DNA of 64,000 nucleotides from Niebla homalea (Eukaryota > Ascomycota > Lecanoromycetes > Lecanorales > Ramalinaceae). The stretch covers positions 1,178,001 to 1,242,000 of the forward strand of contig JAHGAU010000010.1 of NCBI GenBank assembly GCA_019925105.1. Reading direction: 5' to 3'. Numbering within the stretch: the first letter of the stretch is position 1; each line of letters begins with the position of its first letter. Below the pieces are notes generated by a model. The model was not told where the DNA came from, did not search any database, and worked only from the letters and a program-made list of their open reading frames with translations. Shown piece after piece: positions 1-11,640 of this stretch. Made by a program: the position numbers and the translations under genes.

Positions 1-636
1 CAATCTTGTGAGCTGCGAATGTCCAAGGAAGCAAAAAGGATCAGTCCGTAGATATCTACTCACACTACTCCAGCCACTGGCCTAGATTCGAAATTTCTAC
101 GGATTAATTGTCCCAGGTCCATCGTGGTTCTAGAGCCTGGCACGCAGTCCTTGTCAAGGATCCTTCCCCATCTTTCCCCACCACGTCCCTGCCGAGCCTG
201 CTCATATGACAAGGTAAGTGTCTGGAGCGACAGCAACAGCAACAGCCTTTACGTTATGATGACCCGGCTACGTGACTACTACTATGGATCAAGGCACGAT
301 ATCAGAGGAGCCTAAGGGCTACAATGGCACGCCTTGGACACGTGTATACAGTGGCCAACTTCCTCCACGTGCAGCCGCAGTACGAGTGAATGCGACTTGC
401 TCCGATGTGTATCCACGCAACGCACACATGTGATGGGTCCATGCTTTTCGTATCTAGAGAATCCAACATATGTGCGCAGCTACAGAGCATAGCCACTGAG
501 CTGTAGCAGCAATAGTTATTTACTCGCCGCACCATCTGAGCCGTCATGCTGCCGAATCATCCAAATCGTATCCAATATTTCTAGAATCCTCCTGGTACAG
601 TCAGCGACTTCTGGTGTAACTTCTCTTACCCTTCCA
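1..636. other. intergenic, no gene recognised
   Basis: No reading frame here resembles a known protein and base composition is that of ordinary fungal intergenic DNA. It includes the 3' flank of the minus-strand transporter that ends at 637. Only short open frames are present and none has coding character. Confidence 0.5.
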
Positions 637-2646
637 TCATCGCAAAGTCCTCCTTAACCAAGCTTTCTGTTGGTTGTTCCCTGCTGGACCCTCCTCATCT
701 CCATCTTGAATGACCCCCGGCGTCGCTCGATCTGTTCCGATCACTTTCCCTTTGACTCGTTGATCCACAGCGTCGAGCTTGTAGTTCTTCATCGCGAGGC
801 TGAACGGGATCAACGGAGCACAGAAACAGGCTGCGATGATGAGGAGGATGTCCATGGTCTCTTGATAGCTTCGGTCAATGGCCATCTTCTCCAACGACCC
901 ATCAGCGTAGCTTTTTGCAAGCGTCAGGTTGCCAAAGATAGCTTTGGCGTCGCCTTGTGCCGCCGTCGGTAGGTATTGTTGCAACTTGGGAAGAAGATTG
1001 CCCGTCCAGATCGCGCCTGAGACTGCAGTCCCCACTGCGCCGCCGATCTCGACCACAGTGAGGAACACGGCAGTAGCAGCAGCGACATCTGCGTGATCGA
1101 CTGACGCCTGAACACCCAGCTGCGCCGGCACATTGACCATGCCACCACCTACCCCCACAGCGATCTGGGTGCCCACTATTTGTGCCGTCGAGGCTGATTG
1201 ATTGCGGTATCGGATCATCAGACCGACCCCGAGGAGGTAGATGCAGCCGCCAGCTGTGATGTAGTGCTTGTAATACCGCGTGTATTTGATCAGGAGTGAA
1301 ACGACGATTGAGCTGACGGTGGAAGTGAAAGGAAAGGTTAGGACAATGTGTCCAGCAGCGGTGACCGACTTGGAATGTACGACTTGTAGATAGGAGCTAA
1401 AGTAAGGCTGGATACTGGTAAAGAATACCGCGAAGTAGAAGAAACCAAGGGCACAGCCTGCCAGCACAGTGCGGTTTTTCAGCAACCTTAGCGAGAGGAA
1501 GGGATGTGGCGCCAATCGGTGATTCGACTCCCAGACCGGAAACGCCACCATGCAGACGCTGCCGACCACAAGCATGGCAATAATACTCCCATTGTGCCAT
1601 TTCGATGTAGCCGTTGCAGCGAGTGTCAAGGGGAGAAGAATCAACGAGATTGCAGCTGACAACAACAGTAGGCCCATGACATCAAGGTCGTACCAAAGCT
1701 TTTTCGAACCTCTGCTCAGGCTCTGATCCCGCGATGGTGATGGAGATAGTGTCTCAAATCTGGCGGCTATCCTCATGTTGAGAAATAGGGAGAGGGCCAA
1801 GGGGAGGAAGGCGACCGGAAGGACGATGGACCACATGCCATACCCCCATCGCCAGGTCGTTTGTGCGAGAATGCTGTCTGCTATTGGTGGACCAGCCCAG
1901 ACGGTGAACAAAAACGGAACATCGGGAAGACTGGAGAAGAGGGCGCGATTGAGGAGGTCACTGGTGTCGGCGATGAAGATCTGAATCAAGATTTGCAAGC
2001 CGGTCGATCCAGCGGAATAGAAGATTTGGGCCGACGCAAAGGTCTTCACACTATTCGATGCCGCCATCTGAATGTAGCCAATCATGTAGATGAAAATACT
2101 AAACGCAAAGGCTTCGAGTCTACCAAAGACATTGGCGATCTTCGCCATGGGCGGCTTCACAACAGCTAAGAGGGATCAACAGAAAGTGGACGGCAGAGTC
2201 TTTCAAGACATACCATTGACGACCCCCTGAACGACCAACACGGTAGCGACCAAGGAGTGTTCAGCGAAGGCACTCGTTGCGTAAACCGTCAGGTTACTCG
2301 TCGTCTGCACCTCCAAAGACGTAGAGCAAGCAAGTAGGAAAATTCTGCACAAGACTTGTTTTCAGCACGTAAGGACCAGCTGCAGAATTCTTGACATTGA
2401 GAAGTCGCATACTTATAAAGGAAAAAGGGTTTGAGCTTTGTATTGTGTATTCAAAAGGCAGACGATTACATACCCTAAGTAGGCGGCGATGAGCGAGACT
2501 TGAGTCCATGTCCGGCTAATGGCTTCAATTCTCTTGACGCCTTGCTGCGTGTCACCCGAGATGGAGGAAGAAGCATCATCCTCGTAATGGGTAGGAGAAA
2601 CATTCTTGGAAGGCTGTGCAGAAGAGGATTCCCCAGCATCTGCCAT
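637..2646 (-). CDS. siderophore-iron MFS transporter (ARN/SIT/Mir type)
   Basis: Predicted plasma- or vesicle-membrane importer of ferric siderophores. Three exons read on the minus strand: 2646-2474, 2344-2214 and 2165-637, total 1833 nt, 610 residues. Introns of 129 and 48 bp have GTATG donors and CAG/TAG acceptors. Spliced, the protein reads ...SLIAAYLGIF... into TSNLTVYATSAF and VVNAVVKPPMAKIADVFGR-like sequence (here PPMAKIANVFGRLEAF), which is diagnostic of fungal siderophore transporters. A hydrophilic N-terminus (about residues 1-45) precedes many hydrophobic segments, in line with the usual 14 TM helices. The ATG at 2646 is the first Met of the acidic, Ser-rich N-terminus. The transposon block begins only 292 bp upstream, so promoter elements may be displaced. 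The substrate siderophore cannot be inferred. Family assignment is firm. Confidence 0.88.
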
Positions 2647-2937
2647 GGAGAGCGATAGGTCAAATATTCACCATGGTGGATCATACAAACTTTTTGCTGC
2701 TGCAGCTCGAATGACCGAGCAATAAAGACGAGAAGCAATACGAGGCTCAGTCGCTATATGTATAAGAGCCAGCTGGCCCAGCTCCACGGAGTAGGGGATC
2801 TCAAGGATTGCGTATGGTAGGTAGGTCCTAATATCAAAGACTAAAGTAGACTCGGAAAATTCACGGACCGGCAGGCGGGAACCATTCTGTTTTGATCTGA
2901 AGGATCTGGTGGAATGGTAAAGGTTGTTTGAAATCAG
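2647..2937 (-). promoter_or_regulatory. residual upstream region of the siderophore transporter
   Basis: This 291-bp stretch is all the original upstream DNA left between the transporter ATG and the target duplication of the large insertion. It has normal base composition with abundant CA and TG, so RIP has not spread far into it. I did not find a clear HGATAR cluster for an iron GATA repressor. Confidence 0.4.
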
Positions 2938-2945
2938 TAATTTAA
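2938..2945. repeat. 8-bp target-site duplication, left copy
   Basis: TAATTTAA directly precedes the left terminal inverted repeat. The identical 8-mer in the same orientation follows the right repeat at 29625-29632. Confidence 0.75.
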
Positions 2946-3088
2946 GGGATGATATACACGTACACCCCCGCGATATACATATACGCTCCCAGTTCCCCTG
3001 CATGTACACCCTTAAATTCCCTGTATATATACCCTTTTTTTACGGGTATATTTAATAATTCCAGTAGTATTTCTTAATATTACGGAAG
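2946..3088 (+). repeat. left terminal inverted repeat
   Basis: About 143 bp matching the reverse complement of 29481-29624 with scattered transitions. Similarity stops after TACGGAAG at 3081-3088. It contains repeated TACACCC-type submotifs that could be transposase-binding iterons (inference). Confidence 0.75.
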
Positions 3089-3828
3089 TATTTAAAAGTA
3101 TTTTATAGTATATTAAAGGGAATTTACACATATTATTACGTATACTATTATGGTAATAACGGGTATATTAATTAAGTATTATAGGTAATTCTGGTAATAA
3201 TAAGTAAATAAATAATACGCCGAGGATTATACTAAGAATAAAAGGACGTTTTATTATTATAAAATAGGTATATATTAAGGCTATTTATATAAATTTATTT
3301 ACTTTTATTACTTTATTTATATTATAAATAAGCCGAATTAAAAAGGTTTAATTACGATGGTTTCCGGGCCTTTTATTAAATAATTATTTTTTCCCTTTTA
3401 AGTTTAAGCTTATTCTTAATAGCTTATTAATAATAATTTACTCTTAACGGTTAACTCTTAAATAATAAGGTGATTAACTTAATAATCTATTATTTTTTAT
3501 TTATATTTTAATAAAGTTAACTTTATTTTATTCTTATAAACTCGTTTCTTAAACTTTAATTATAACGTCCTTTTTATTATAAGTAACCTAAGAAACTATA
3601 ATAACGAGCCTTAAAGTTATTCCGCCGGTAACTTTATTATATAAAGTTATTAACCTATTTATTTAACCTTATTATCCGTTTTATTTACGGTAAGTTAATT
3701 AAGGTATTAACGGTATATAAGCTTATAAACGTTATTTAACTTATTTAAATTACGATAGTTAACGGCGAGTAAAACGGTTAAACTCCTCTTTACGATAAGT
3801 TCGTTTTACGGAAGGTTTAATTACCGAC
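3089..3828. pseudogene. degraded left interior of the TIR transposon
   Basis: AT-rich, stop-riddled sequence between the left TIR and the solo LTR. CA and TG are rare, as expected after RIP. No protein family could be recognised. Confidence 0.4.
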
Positions 3829-4161
3829 TGTTAGCAGCTAGCGCCACCTCTGCGCCGGCGCTATAGTGGTGCGCCATACTGCTGCGCCAAGGTAGGCCGT
3901 TAGGCCTTGGCAAAGGGCCTTGGCAACGGCCTTGATATACGTTATTCATGAGCCGTAGCTCAACAGGCGTAAAGCGGGGTAGTTATTACCTTTACCTTAA
4001 GTAAAGGCTATGCCCTAGTTCTTTCTAAGTTCCTTAAGAATTAATCTTATTATTAATCTACTTATTAAAGTAATATCTAAGTATTTAGACCGTAACGTCA
4101 CGTCTTTTACACCTACCTTTACTAGTCCCGCCGGCGTGCCGCCAGCGGAGTCAGTTTAATA
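3829..4161 (+). repeat. solo Gypsy LTR
   Basis: A 333-bp LTR of the family seen six more times in the block: it begins TGTTAGCAGCTAGCGCCACC and ends at the RIP-altered form of GCGGAGTCAGTCTAACA. It is flanked by the perfect 5-bp duplication CCGAC (3824-3828 and 4162-4166). No internal sequence is attached, so it is an independent insertion reduced by LTR-LTR recombination. It keeps many CA/TG dinucleotides and is less mutated than the other copies. Confidence 0.85.
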
Positions 4162-4166
4162 CCGAC

Positions 4167-4444
4167 CCTTAAGGTCTTCCCTTTTCTTTACTTATAATAG
4201 GCTCTTATATACGTAATAGGGGGTTAATATTTACGTTATTACCGTTATTATCGTTATTGATAAGGCTATATTAAGTATAATAAAATATAGGCTTCTTATA
4301 ACGTTAATATAAGTAAAAGTCGTTTACTTTTAAAAGCCCTAATAAAATAGCTAAACGGTTTTTTATATAATAACTATAAAGGATACCTATATACTTTATA
4401 TATATATTAATATACTTAAGTATATTATTATTAATTAATATATA
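4167..4444. pseudogene. interior of the TIR transposon between solo LTR and Gypsy insertion
   Basis: AT-rich remnant without recognisable coding sequence. Its last five bases, ATATA at 4440-4444, are the left target duplication of the outer Gypsy copy and recur at 27418-27422. Confidence 0.5.
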
Positions 4445-4803
4445 TATTAGACTGACTCCGCTGGCGGCACGCCGGCGGGACTAGTAAAGGTAGGTATAAA
4501 AGACGTAACGTTACGGTCTAAATACTTAAATATTATTTTAATAAGTAAATTAATAATAAAATTAATTCTTAAGGAACTTAGAAAGAATTAAGGTATAATT
4601 TTTACTTAAAGTAAAAATAATAATTACCCCGCTTTACGCCTATTAAGTTACGATTTATAAATAACGTATATTAAGACCGTTACCAAGGCCCTTTGCCAAG
4701 GCCCTTTATTAAGGCCCTTTATTAAGGCTTAATGGCTTACCTTGGCGCAGTAGTATAGCGTACCACTATAATGCCGGCGTAAAGATAACGTTAGCTATTA
4801 ATA
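4445..4803 (-). repeat. 3' LTR of the outer Gypsy element
   Basis: A 359-bp LTR in minus orientation, 26 bp longer than the 333-bp norm. The extra length is explained by two additional copies of a ~13-bp AAGGCCCTTT-type unit near 4680-4730. Confidence 0.8.
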
Positions 4804-6463
4804 ATTATCTCCCTTTTTATACGTTAATCTTTAAGGCATAGAAAGATATATTTAAGAAGTTAGTATAAAGCCGGTTAAGTATAAGGCTTATTAAAAACCT
4901 ATTATTAAACCCAATAAAAAAAAAGTAAAGGGAAAAAAGTCTTTAAATATATACGTAAATATAATAATATTTATTTAATAATAATATAATAAGGGTACCT
5001 TACGTTAATAAAAAGTTAATATAACTTAAAGAACTTATTAAAAACCTTTTTATAAAACTTAATAAAAAAAAGTAAATAAGAAAAAAATCTTTATAATATT
5101 AATTAATAATTATTTAAAACTTTATTATTAATTTATTATGTTATAATAAAAATAAATATTATTATAAAAACGGTATATAATTATAATAAAGTTTTTATTT
5201 TATTTTGAACTTTTTCTCTTTTTTCTTTAATAATTTTAATTACTTTTATAAGTATAATATACGGAGGGTTTATACGAATATTTATAAGTTAATACGTATA
5301 TAGCTATATACCTTTATTATTTATATTATTATTATAATAAATAACATTAATATTATATAAATATTTTATTTATATTAATAATCCGCTTATTTTATTTATT
5401 AATATTATATATAAATTAATCGATCTTAAATAGCGTAACTTATATTAATACGTTATTAATATAAATATAAATATAATATTAATAATAGGTATAATAACGT
5501 TTTATTCTACCTGTTTTTTATAGGGTAAATTACGTTATATACGTGGCCCATTATTTTATTCATAATATTACCGTAAATAATACCCTTCCTATTATTTCCT
5601 TATAAATATTTTAATATTGTTATACCGTTGTTATTCTGATATATATATAGTTCCCGGATTAATTATAATTTTAAGTAATTTAATAAATATATAAGTATCC
5701 TTTAATCGGTATGCGGTTTATTAAGGCGTAAGTTTAATATATATAGAAATATAATAAAATCCTTCGGGATTTTAAAGTTTTCCGGTTAAATACTAATTAA
5801 ACGTTAATTACCGCCGGTTAAGCGGAATATATACTCCGTTAAATTATTTTAAAAGTTAAAAAGGAAATATCGGTCCTTTAAATTAAAAAAGAAATATTTA
5901 TTGCTTACGTTAAAACGGTAAAAAAGGAGGTTATCTGGCTTAAAAAATAAGTAAGTAAATTATAATATAATAATAAAATAACGGCGTTAACGTTTAATAG
6001 CTAGATCGGCTTAATATAAAGGGTCCGGGTCCTTTATAAAAGTTAACTCCGTCAAAAAATTACTTTTTATTTCCCGACCCTATATCTGAAGTAAAGAAAA
6101 TAAACCCTGAACTTATAATATTTAATAGCTTGAAAAATAAAAAGGAGGAGGGAGATACGGGCTTCGGCTTATTTAAAAAAAAGGAAGAAAAGGTTATACT
6201 TTCCTTAATAGTATTATTAAAGGGGTTAATTTTAGCTTTTAAGAGTAATACATTAAAATTAAATTAAAAAGCCTTTCCGGTAAATAATATTAAAGAAAAA
6301 CTTTTAATTAAAACGGAGAAGAAAACAAAAAAAAAAAAAAAAGGAGAATAAGGAAAATACGATATTTTTATATTTATTTTTAACCTCGTTAACCTATTTA
6401 TAGGGGGAAAGGGCCTATATTAACGTGGAATTATAGATTATTCTTTTATCTTTATATATTAAT
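4804..6463 (-). mobile_element. 3' non-coding part of the outer Gypsy element
   Basis: About 1.66 kb that matches, in inverted orientation, 12.1-13.77 kb of the first inner copy and, in direct orientation, 15422-17.09 kb of the second. It begins with a polypurine tract on the minus strand. No reading frame survives. The final TTAAT (6459-6463) is the left target duplication of the first inner element. Confidence 0.7.
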
Positions 6464-6796
6464 TGTTAGCAGCTAGCGCCACCTCTACGCCGGCGCTATA
6501 ATAATACGTTATACTACTGCGTTAAGGTAGGCCGTTAAGCCTTAATAAAAAGCCTTGGTAACGGCCTTAATATACGTTATTTATAAGCCGTAACTTAATA
6601 AGCGTAAAGCGGGGTAATTATTGTTTTTACCTTAAGTAAAGGTTATATCTTAATTCTTTCTAAGTTCTTTAAGAATTAATTTTATTATTAATTTATTTAT
6701 TAAAGTAATACTTAAATATCTAGATTATAATGTTACGTTTTCTATATTTACTTTTATTAATCCCGTTAACGTATTATTAACGGAATTAATTTAATA
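6464..6796 (+). repeat. 5' LTR of inner copy 1
   Basis: Starts TGTTAGCAGCTAGCGCC. Ends in the family terminus with most of its C bases before A, and G bases after T, changed by RIP. Confidence 0.85.
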
Positions 6797-9700
6797 TTTT
6801 AATTCTTTTTCTTTATTAAGGAAAAAATTTAACGTTATTATTATATTAAATACTTAATTAACTTAATAAACCTTAAAATAAGAAAATAATATTCGCCCTT
6901 TAATTAAGAACCTTTTTATTATAATTAAGTAAATCGAAATAATAAAACGTTATTATAATATTATAATTTAATAAATTTAACTTTTAAAATTATAATTTAA
7001 AGTTAATTAACTTAAGGCTAAAAATCGTATTTATTAAAAGTATATATTTAACCACGTTAACGTATAATATAAAAATTTACGTTCCGGGACTTTCTTTTAC
7101 GTTAACTTTATTATTAAGCTTTATATTAATAACGTATCGTTAATGGCTTTTATTTTATCCCGTAAAAGTAAATTTTTTTATCCGGAAAAACTTAAATTAT
7201 ATTAAAATAAGTTTAAGGATAAGTATTAAACGTGGTTTATTAACTTAAAAAGATAATTTATATTTTATCTTAAATACTTCTTTATTAAAAGAAAAAAGGT
7301 AATTTTTTATTTAAGGTTTATTTCTTATAAAATCTTTAACTTATTGGATAAAAAAATTAATAGAATAAGTTATTAAAAGCTTAAAGATAAATTCTTAAAT
7401 TTAATAATTAATCCAGAAAACCGTTAATTTATTTATTATAAGTAATTTAAAAATATTAAATAACGTTTTAATTAAAAAATAATATAATTCCATAATACTT
7501 TAAAGATTATAAAAAAGGATTTATTATTATTATTAAATAAGTTTTATATTTATATATTCTTTATAAAGCTTTTATTAAAGCTTAAAATTAAAATCCTTAT
7601 AATTAATAAAGTATTAAAAACCCGGGACAATATTATAACGGCGGCGATTATATAAAAGAATAACTTAAAGTATATTATTAATAATAATTAAAAAGTTAAT
7701 AAAAATAAATCTTTTAAAAATAAAGTATTTAAACTTAGTTTTAACGGCTTAAAGCCGGTATATACCCTTATTAAAATTAATTCTTATAATTAAAAACGTA
7801 AAATTATACTTAAAAATTCCGATACCGCCCTTAAAATAAATAAGAATATTAAATATTATATATATTATGGAAAAAATTATTATATATTTAATTATTTTAC
7901 CGTTTTATAAAATAAAATCTTAATAATAAGTATAAAATCCTATAAAAAGGATAATATATTAAAAAATAATAAAGTTCCGGCGGTATTTTAAAGTTAAAGT
8001 TAATAAAAAGATAATTAAAGGTATACCCGGCTTTTATTATTAAAAGTTAAATAAGTTTTTAAGATAATCCTTAATTATTAAATATATTAATTAATATTAA
8101 AGCTTAAATAAATTTAATTTTATAAGTATATACGGTCTAGTAAGACTTATAGTTAACCCCCGTTATTTTACCGTAAACGGCTTTTTTTAATAATAAGTAA
8201 ATTTTTTATTATAATACTTATTAATTATAATATTATTTAATTAATAATTAAAAGTAATAAAAATAATATAAAATACTTTTCTATATTATTAATTAAGAAA
8301 GTTTAAACGTAATCCTTAATTTATTAACGTTATACGCCTTATAAATAACGATTAATCCGGCGGCGGATAAATAATATTTTAAGGTCGATTCTTATAAATT
8401 ATAAATTAATAACGTTTATAACTTTAATTAAAGTTTAACGGAAATTAATAAGGTTTTTATAATCGTTTACGTTAACGTAACGATAAAACACTTAAAAATA
8501 CCGTGAATTCCTTAGGGTAATTTAATATATATAAATATTATAAAAGACTTTATTAACCGGAATATTTTAAGGGAGTTAAATAAATATATAAATATCTTTT
8601 TTAATAATATAATTAATATTTTATTTATATTAAAATAAAAAGATTACGTTATTAACTTAAATAAAAAAAAGTTATTATATAATCTTTTATATAATTTATC
8701 TTAAATAAAGTTAACGGAATTCCGGCGGTATTTAAAGGATATTATAGCTTAAAGTTAAATTTATTATTTAATATTCTTTATAAACGTTTTAATCCTTTTT
8801 ATATTTAAGAAGGATAACGGTTTTTATTTTTATATTAATTACTATAAGTTAAATATAGTTATAGTTAAAAATCGATATTTATTATTTTTAATTATTAAAA
8901 TTTTTAATTAATTAAATAACTTTAAACGGTTTATTAAGTTAAACTTTAAGAATACTTATTATTAATTATAAATTAAGTTTAACGATAAATAAAAGACGAT
9001 ATTCCGTATACGTTATAATTACTTTAAGTATCTTATTATATTATTTAAGTTAATTAACGCTTTAATAACCTTTTAAGTTTATATTAACCGTATTCTTATT
9101 AACTTTATTAATATAATTTATATAGTTTATTTAAACGATATTTTAATATTTAATAAGAATCCGGCGGATTATTAACGTTATATTTAATAAGTCCTTAAGT
9201 AATTTTATTAATTTTAACTTTATATTAATTTTAAAAAGTATTAATTTAATATTACTTAAATAAAGTTCTTAAGGTTTATTATTTTTATTAAAGGGATTTA
9301 AATAAATTAAAAACGTATTTAAACTATTAAGGATTAATTTACTTTAAAAACCTACCGGGAAATATAAGTCTTTTTAAACTTTATAAATTTTTATCGTTAT
9401 TTTATTTACAAATATTTAAGGATAATTAAACTTTTAATTAATCTACTTAAAAATAATAAAAAAAAAAGAAAATTAACTTATTAAAATAGAATAATACAGT
9501 TAATACGGCATTCTGCCGGCTTTATAAAATATTTATTAACGTGTTATTATTCTGCTATTTTAATTTAAAACGGGAAGTATAAATAAAGACCGATATATTT
9601 AACTTTATTATTATAAGTATTTTATCTTAATAATTTAAAAAAAGTTATTAACGTTTAATTACGTATTAATTTAAAAAAATAGCCTTTACTAAATAAAATT

Positions 9701-11640
9701 ATAAAACGTATAATCAGGAGCTTTTTATTATCGTTACAACGTTTAAATAATAACGGTATTATTTAAAAAGGAACCTTAAAGTTATTTAAGTATAAATAAA
9801 TTATAATAATTTTTAAAAATTTATAAAATAGCCAGTATTAAGCTTATATTAAGTTAAATAAGCCTTAAAACTTATTAATTATAACTTTAAAGTATTTTAT
9901 TATTAAGGTAAAATAAACTTTATTAATCCTTTATTAAAACGTTTAAACTATAAAGGAATCTTATTTTTTAATATTATTTTATTATTTACCTTATAAAATA
10001 AGTTTATACTTTAATTTAATAAGTTGGCGGAACGTTAACGGATAACGACTATTAATTATTAATTATTATTCGTTTTAAAAAATATTTAAATTATTATTCC
10101 GTAAAAAGAGATTTAATAGCTATTAAAAAAACCTTATAAAGAATCTAGGCCGATTAAATTACTTATTAAGGATTTATAGGTTAACGATACGTTTATATAT
10201 AAGATTAAGGATAATAACGTAATATTAACGTATTTTTATTAAAATCGTAATAATACTTAAAGACTTAATTTAAATAACCTTATAACTTATAAAGATTATA
10301 TATATATTCCCGGGATAAAGCGGTTAAAGAAAAACTAATTAATAAGTATTATAATAACCTATTAACGGGCTACTTTAAAGTTAAAAAAACTTATAAATTT
10401 TTAATCCGTAAATATTATTAAAACGGCTTAAAGGCTTAAATTAATAATTATATTAAAATATATAATACTTATTAAAGGATTAAGGTACCGTATTACCGCC
10501 TTTACGGTAAACTTATTTTACTTTTTTAATCGGCTATACCTTAAAAAAAATTTAATATAGATTTTATTATTAACTTACCCGTAAATAAAGTTAAAAGTAA
10601 CGTTTATAATTCAATTTTAATAATCGTAAATAAATATATAAAAATATATAAATATCTCCCCGTTATAAAATAAATTAATATTATTACGTTAACGGATTTT
10701 TTCTTTAAAGAAATCGTATTATAATATAATATATTAATTAAAATTATAATTAATTAAAGGTTTTTATTTATTAATAAATTCTAAGGTTTAATATATTATT
10801 ACGTAAAAATAAAACGTAAATTAAATACCGCTTTTTACCCGTAAATAAATAATTAAATAAAGCGTTAAAATTAAGGTTTTAAATAATATTTAAAAACTTT
10901 TATTAACTCTAAATAAATAAATTAAATAAAATTACTTCCTTTAATTAAATTTATTTATATAAATTTAAAATACTTAACTTTAAACTATAACTTTTTATAA
11001 TAATATATAATTATAATTTAAATATTTATTTTAAACTTAAGGATAAATTTATTAAAAAAAAATATTTATAATAAAAAATAAAATTAAAATATTATATAAA
11101 ATACGATTAATATTAACGGACCAATAATATTATATTATTAAATTAACTTAAAAAATATATAATAAGAAATATAAGTTAAAGTTATATAATATTAATAATT
11201 TAATAATATTAAATATTAAAAACCTTAAATTAAAGTAATTAAGTAAAAAGCTTATGCTCCGATTTATAAGACCCTTTAAAATTAATAATAAAATTAAAAC
11301 GTAAACGTACCGTTTATTCCTCTTTATTACTTATTAAATTTATTTTATTATTTATATTTTTCTTTTAAAACCTTATTATATTTATATTAATAATTAAACG
11401 GTAAAAGTTATAATATAAGTATTTAAATTAATTAATAATAAAAAAGAATAAGTAATTAAAAAAATTATTAATAAAGTTAAAAATAAAAAAGGCATTTAAT
11501 ATTAAGTTAAATAAATTAATTAAGGCTTTAAATATAATTAATAAATACTAAAAACGGACTTAAAGTACTCTTAAGAATTACGGGAATAATATAATAAAAT
11601 AATACGGAGTAAGAAAAGACGTAAATAAAGTTATAACGTT
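6797..11640 (+). pseudogene. gag-pol remnant of inner copy 1 (reverse transcriptase, integrase, chromodomain)
   Basis: Stops occur throughout. Reverse-transcriptase landmarks remain in one frame: NGFYFYINYYKLN around 8816 and, about 100 codons on, VYLNDILIF at 9125-9151, where the first catalytic Asp of the YLDD box reads Asn (AAC), a RIP-type change. Near 11260 the sequence RFIRPF marks the integrase C-terminal GPF/Y-type module. Roughly 11.4-11.56 kb resembles a chromodomain (acidic start, then a Lys-rich and a Trp-bearing stretch with TGG codons mutated), typical of fungal chromoviruses. Gag was not delimited. Limits are approximate. Confidence 0.65.

Noticed and set aside
1..2646. Siderophore biosynthesis cluster
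   Set aside because: Only the transporter is present; no NRPS, ornithine monooxygenase or acyltransferase gene is in the window.
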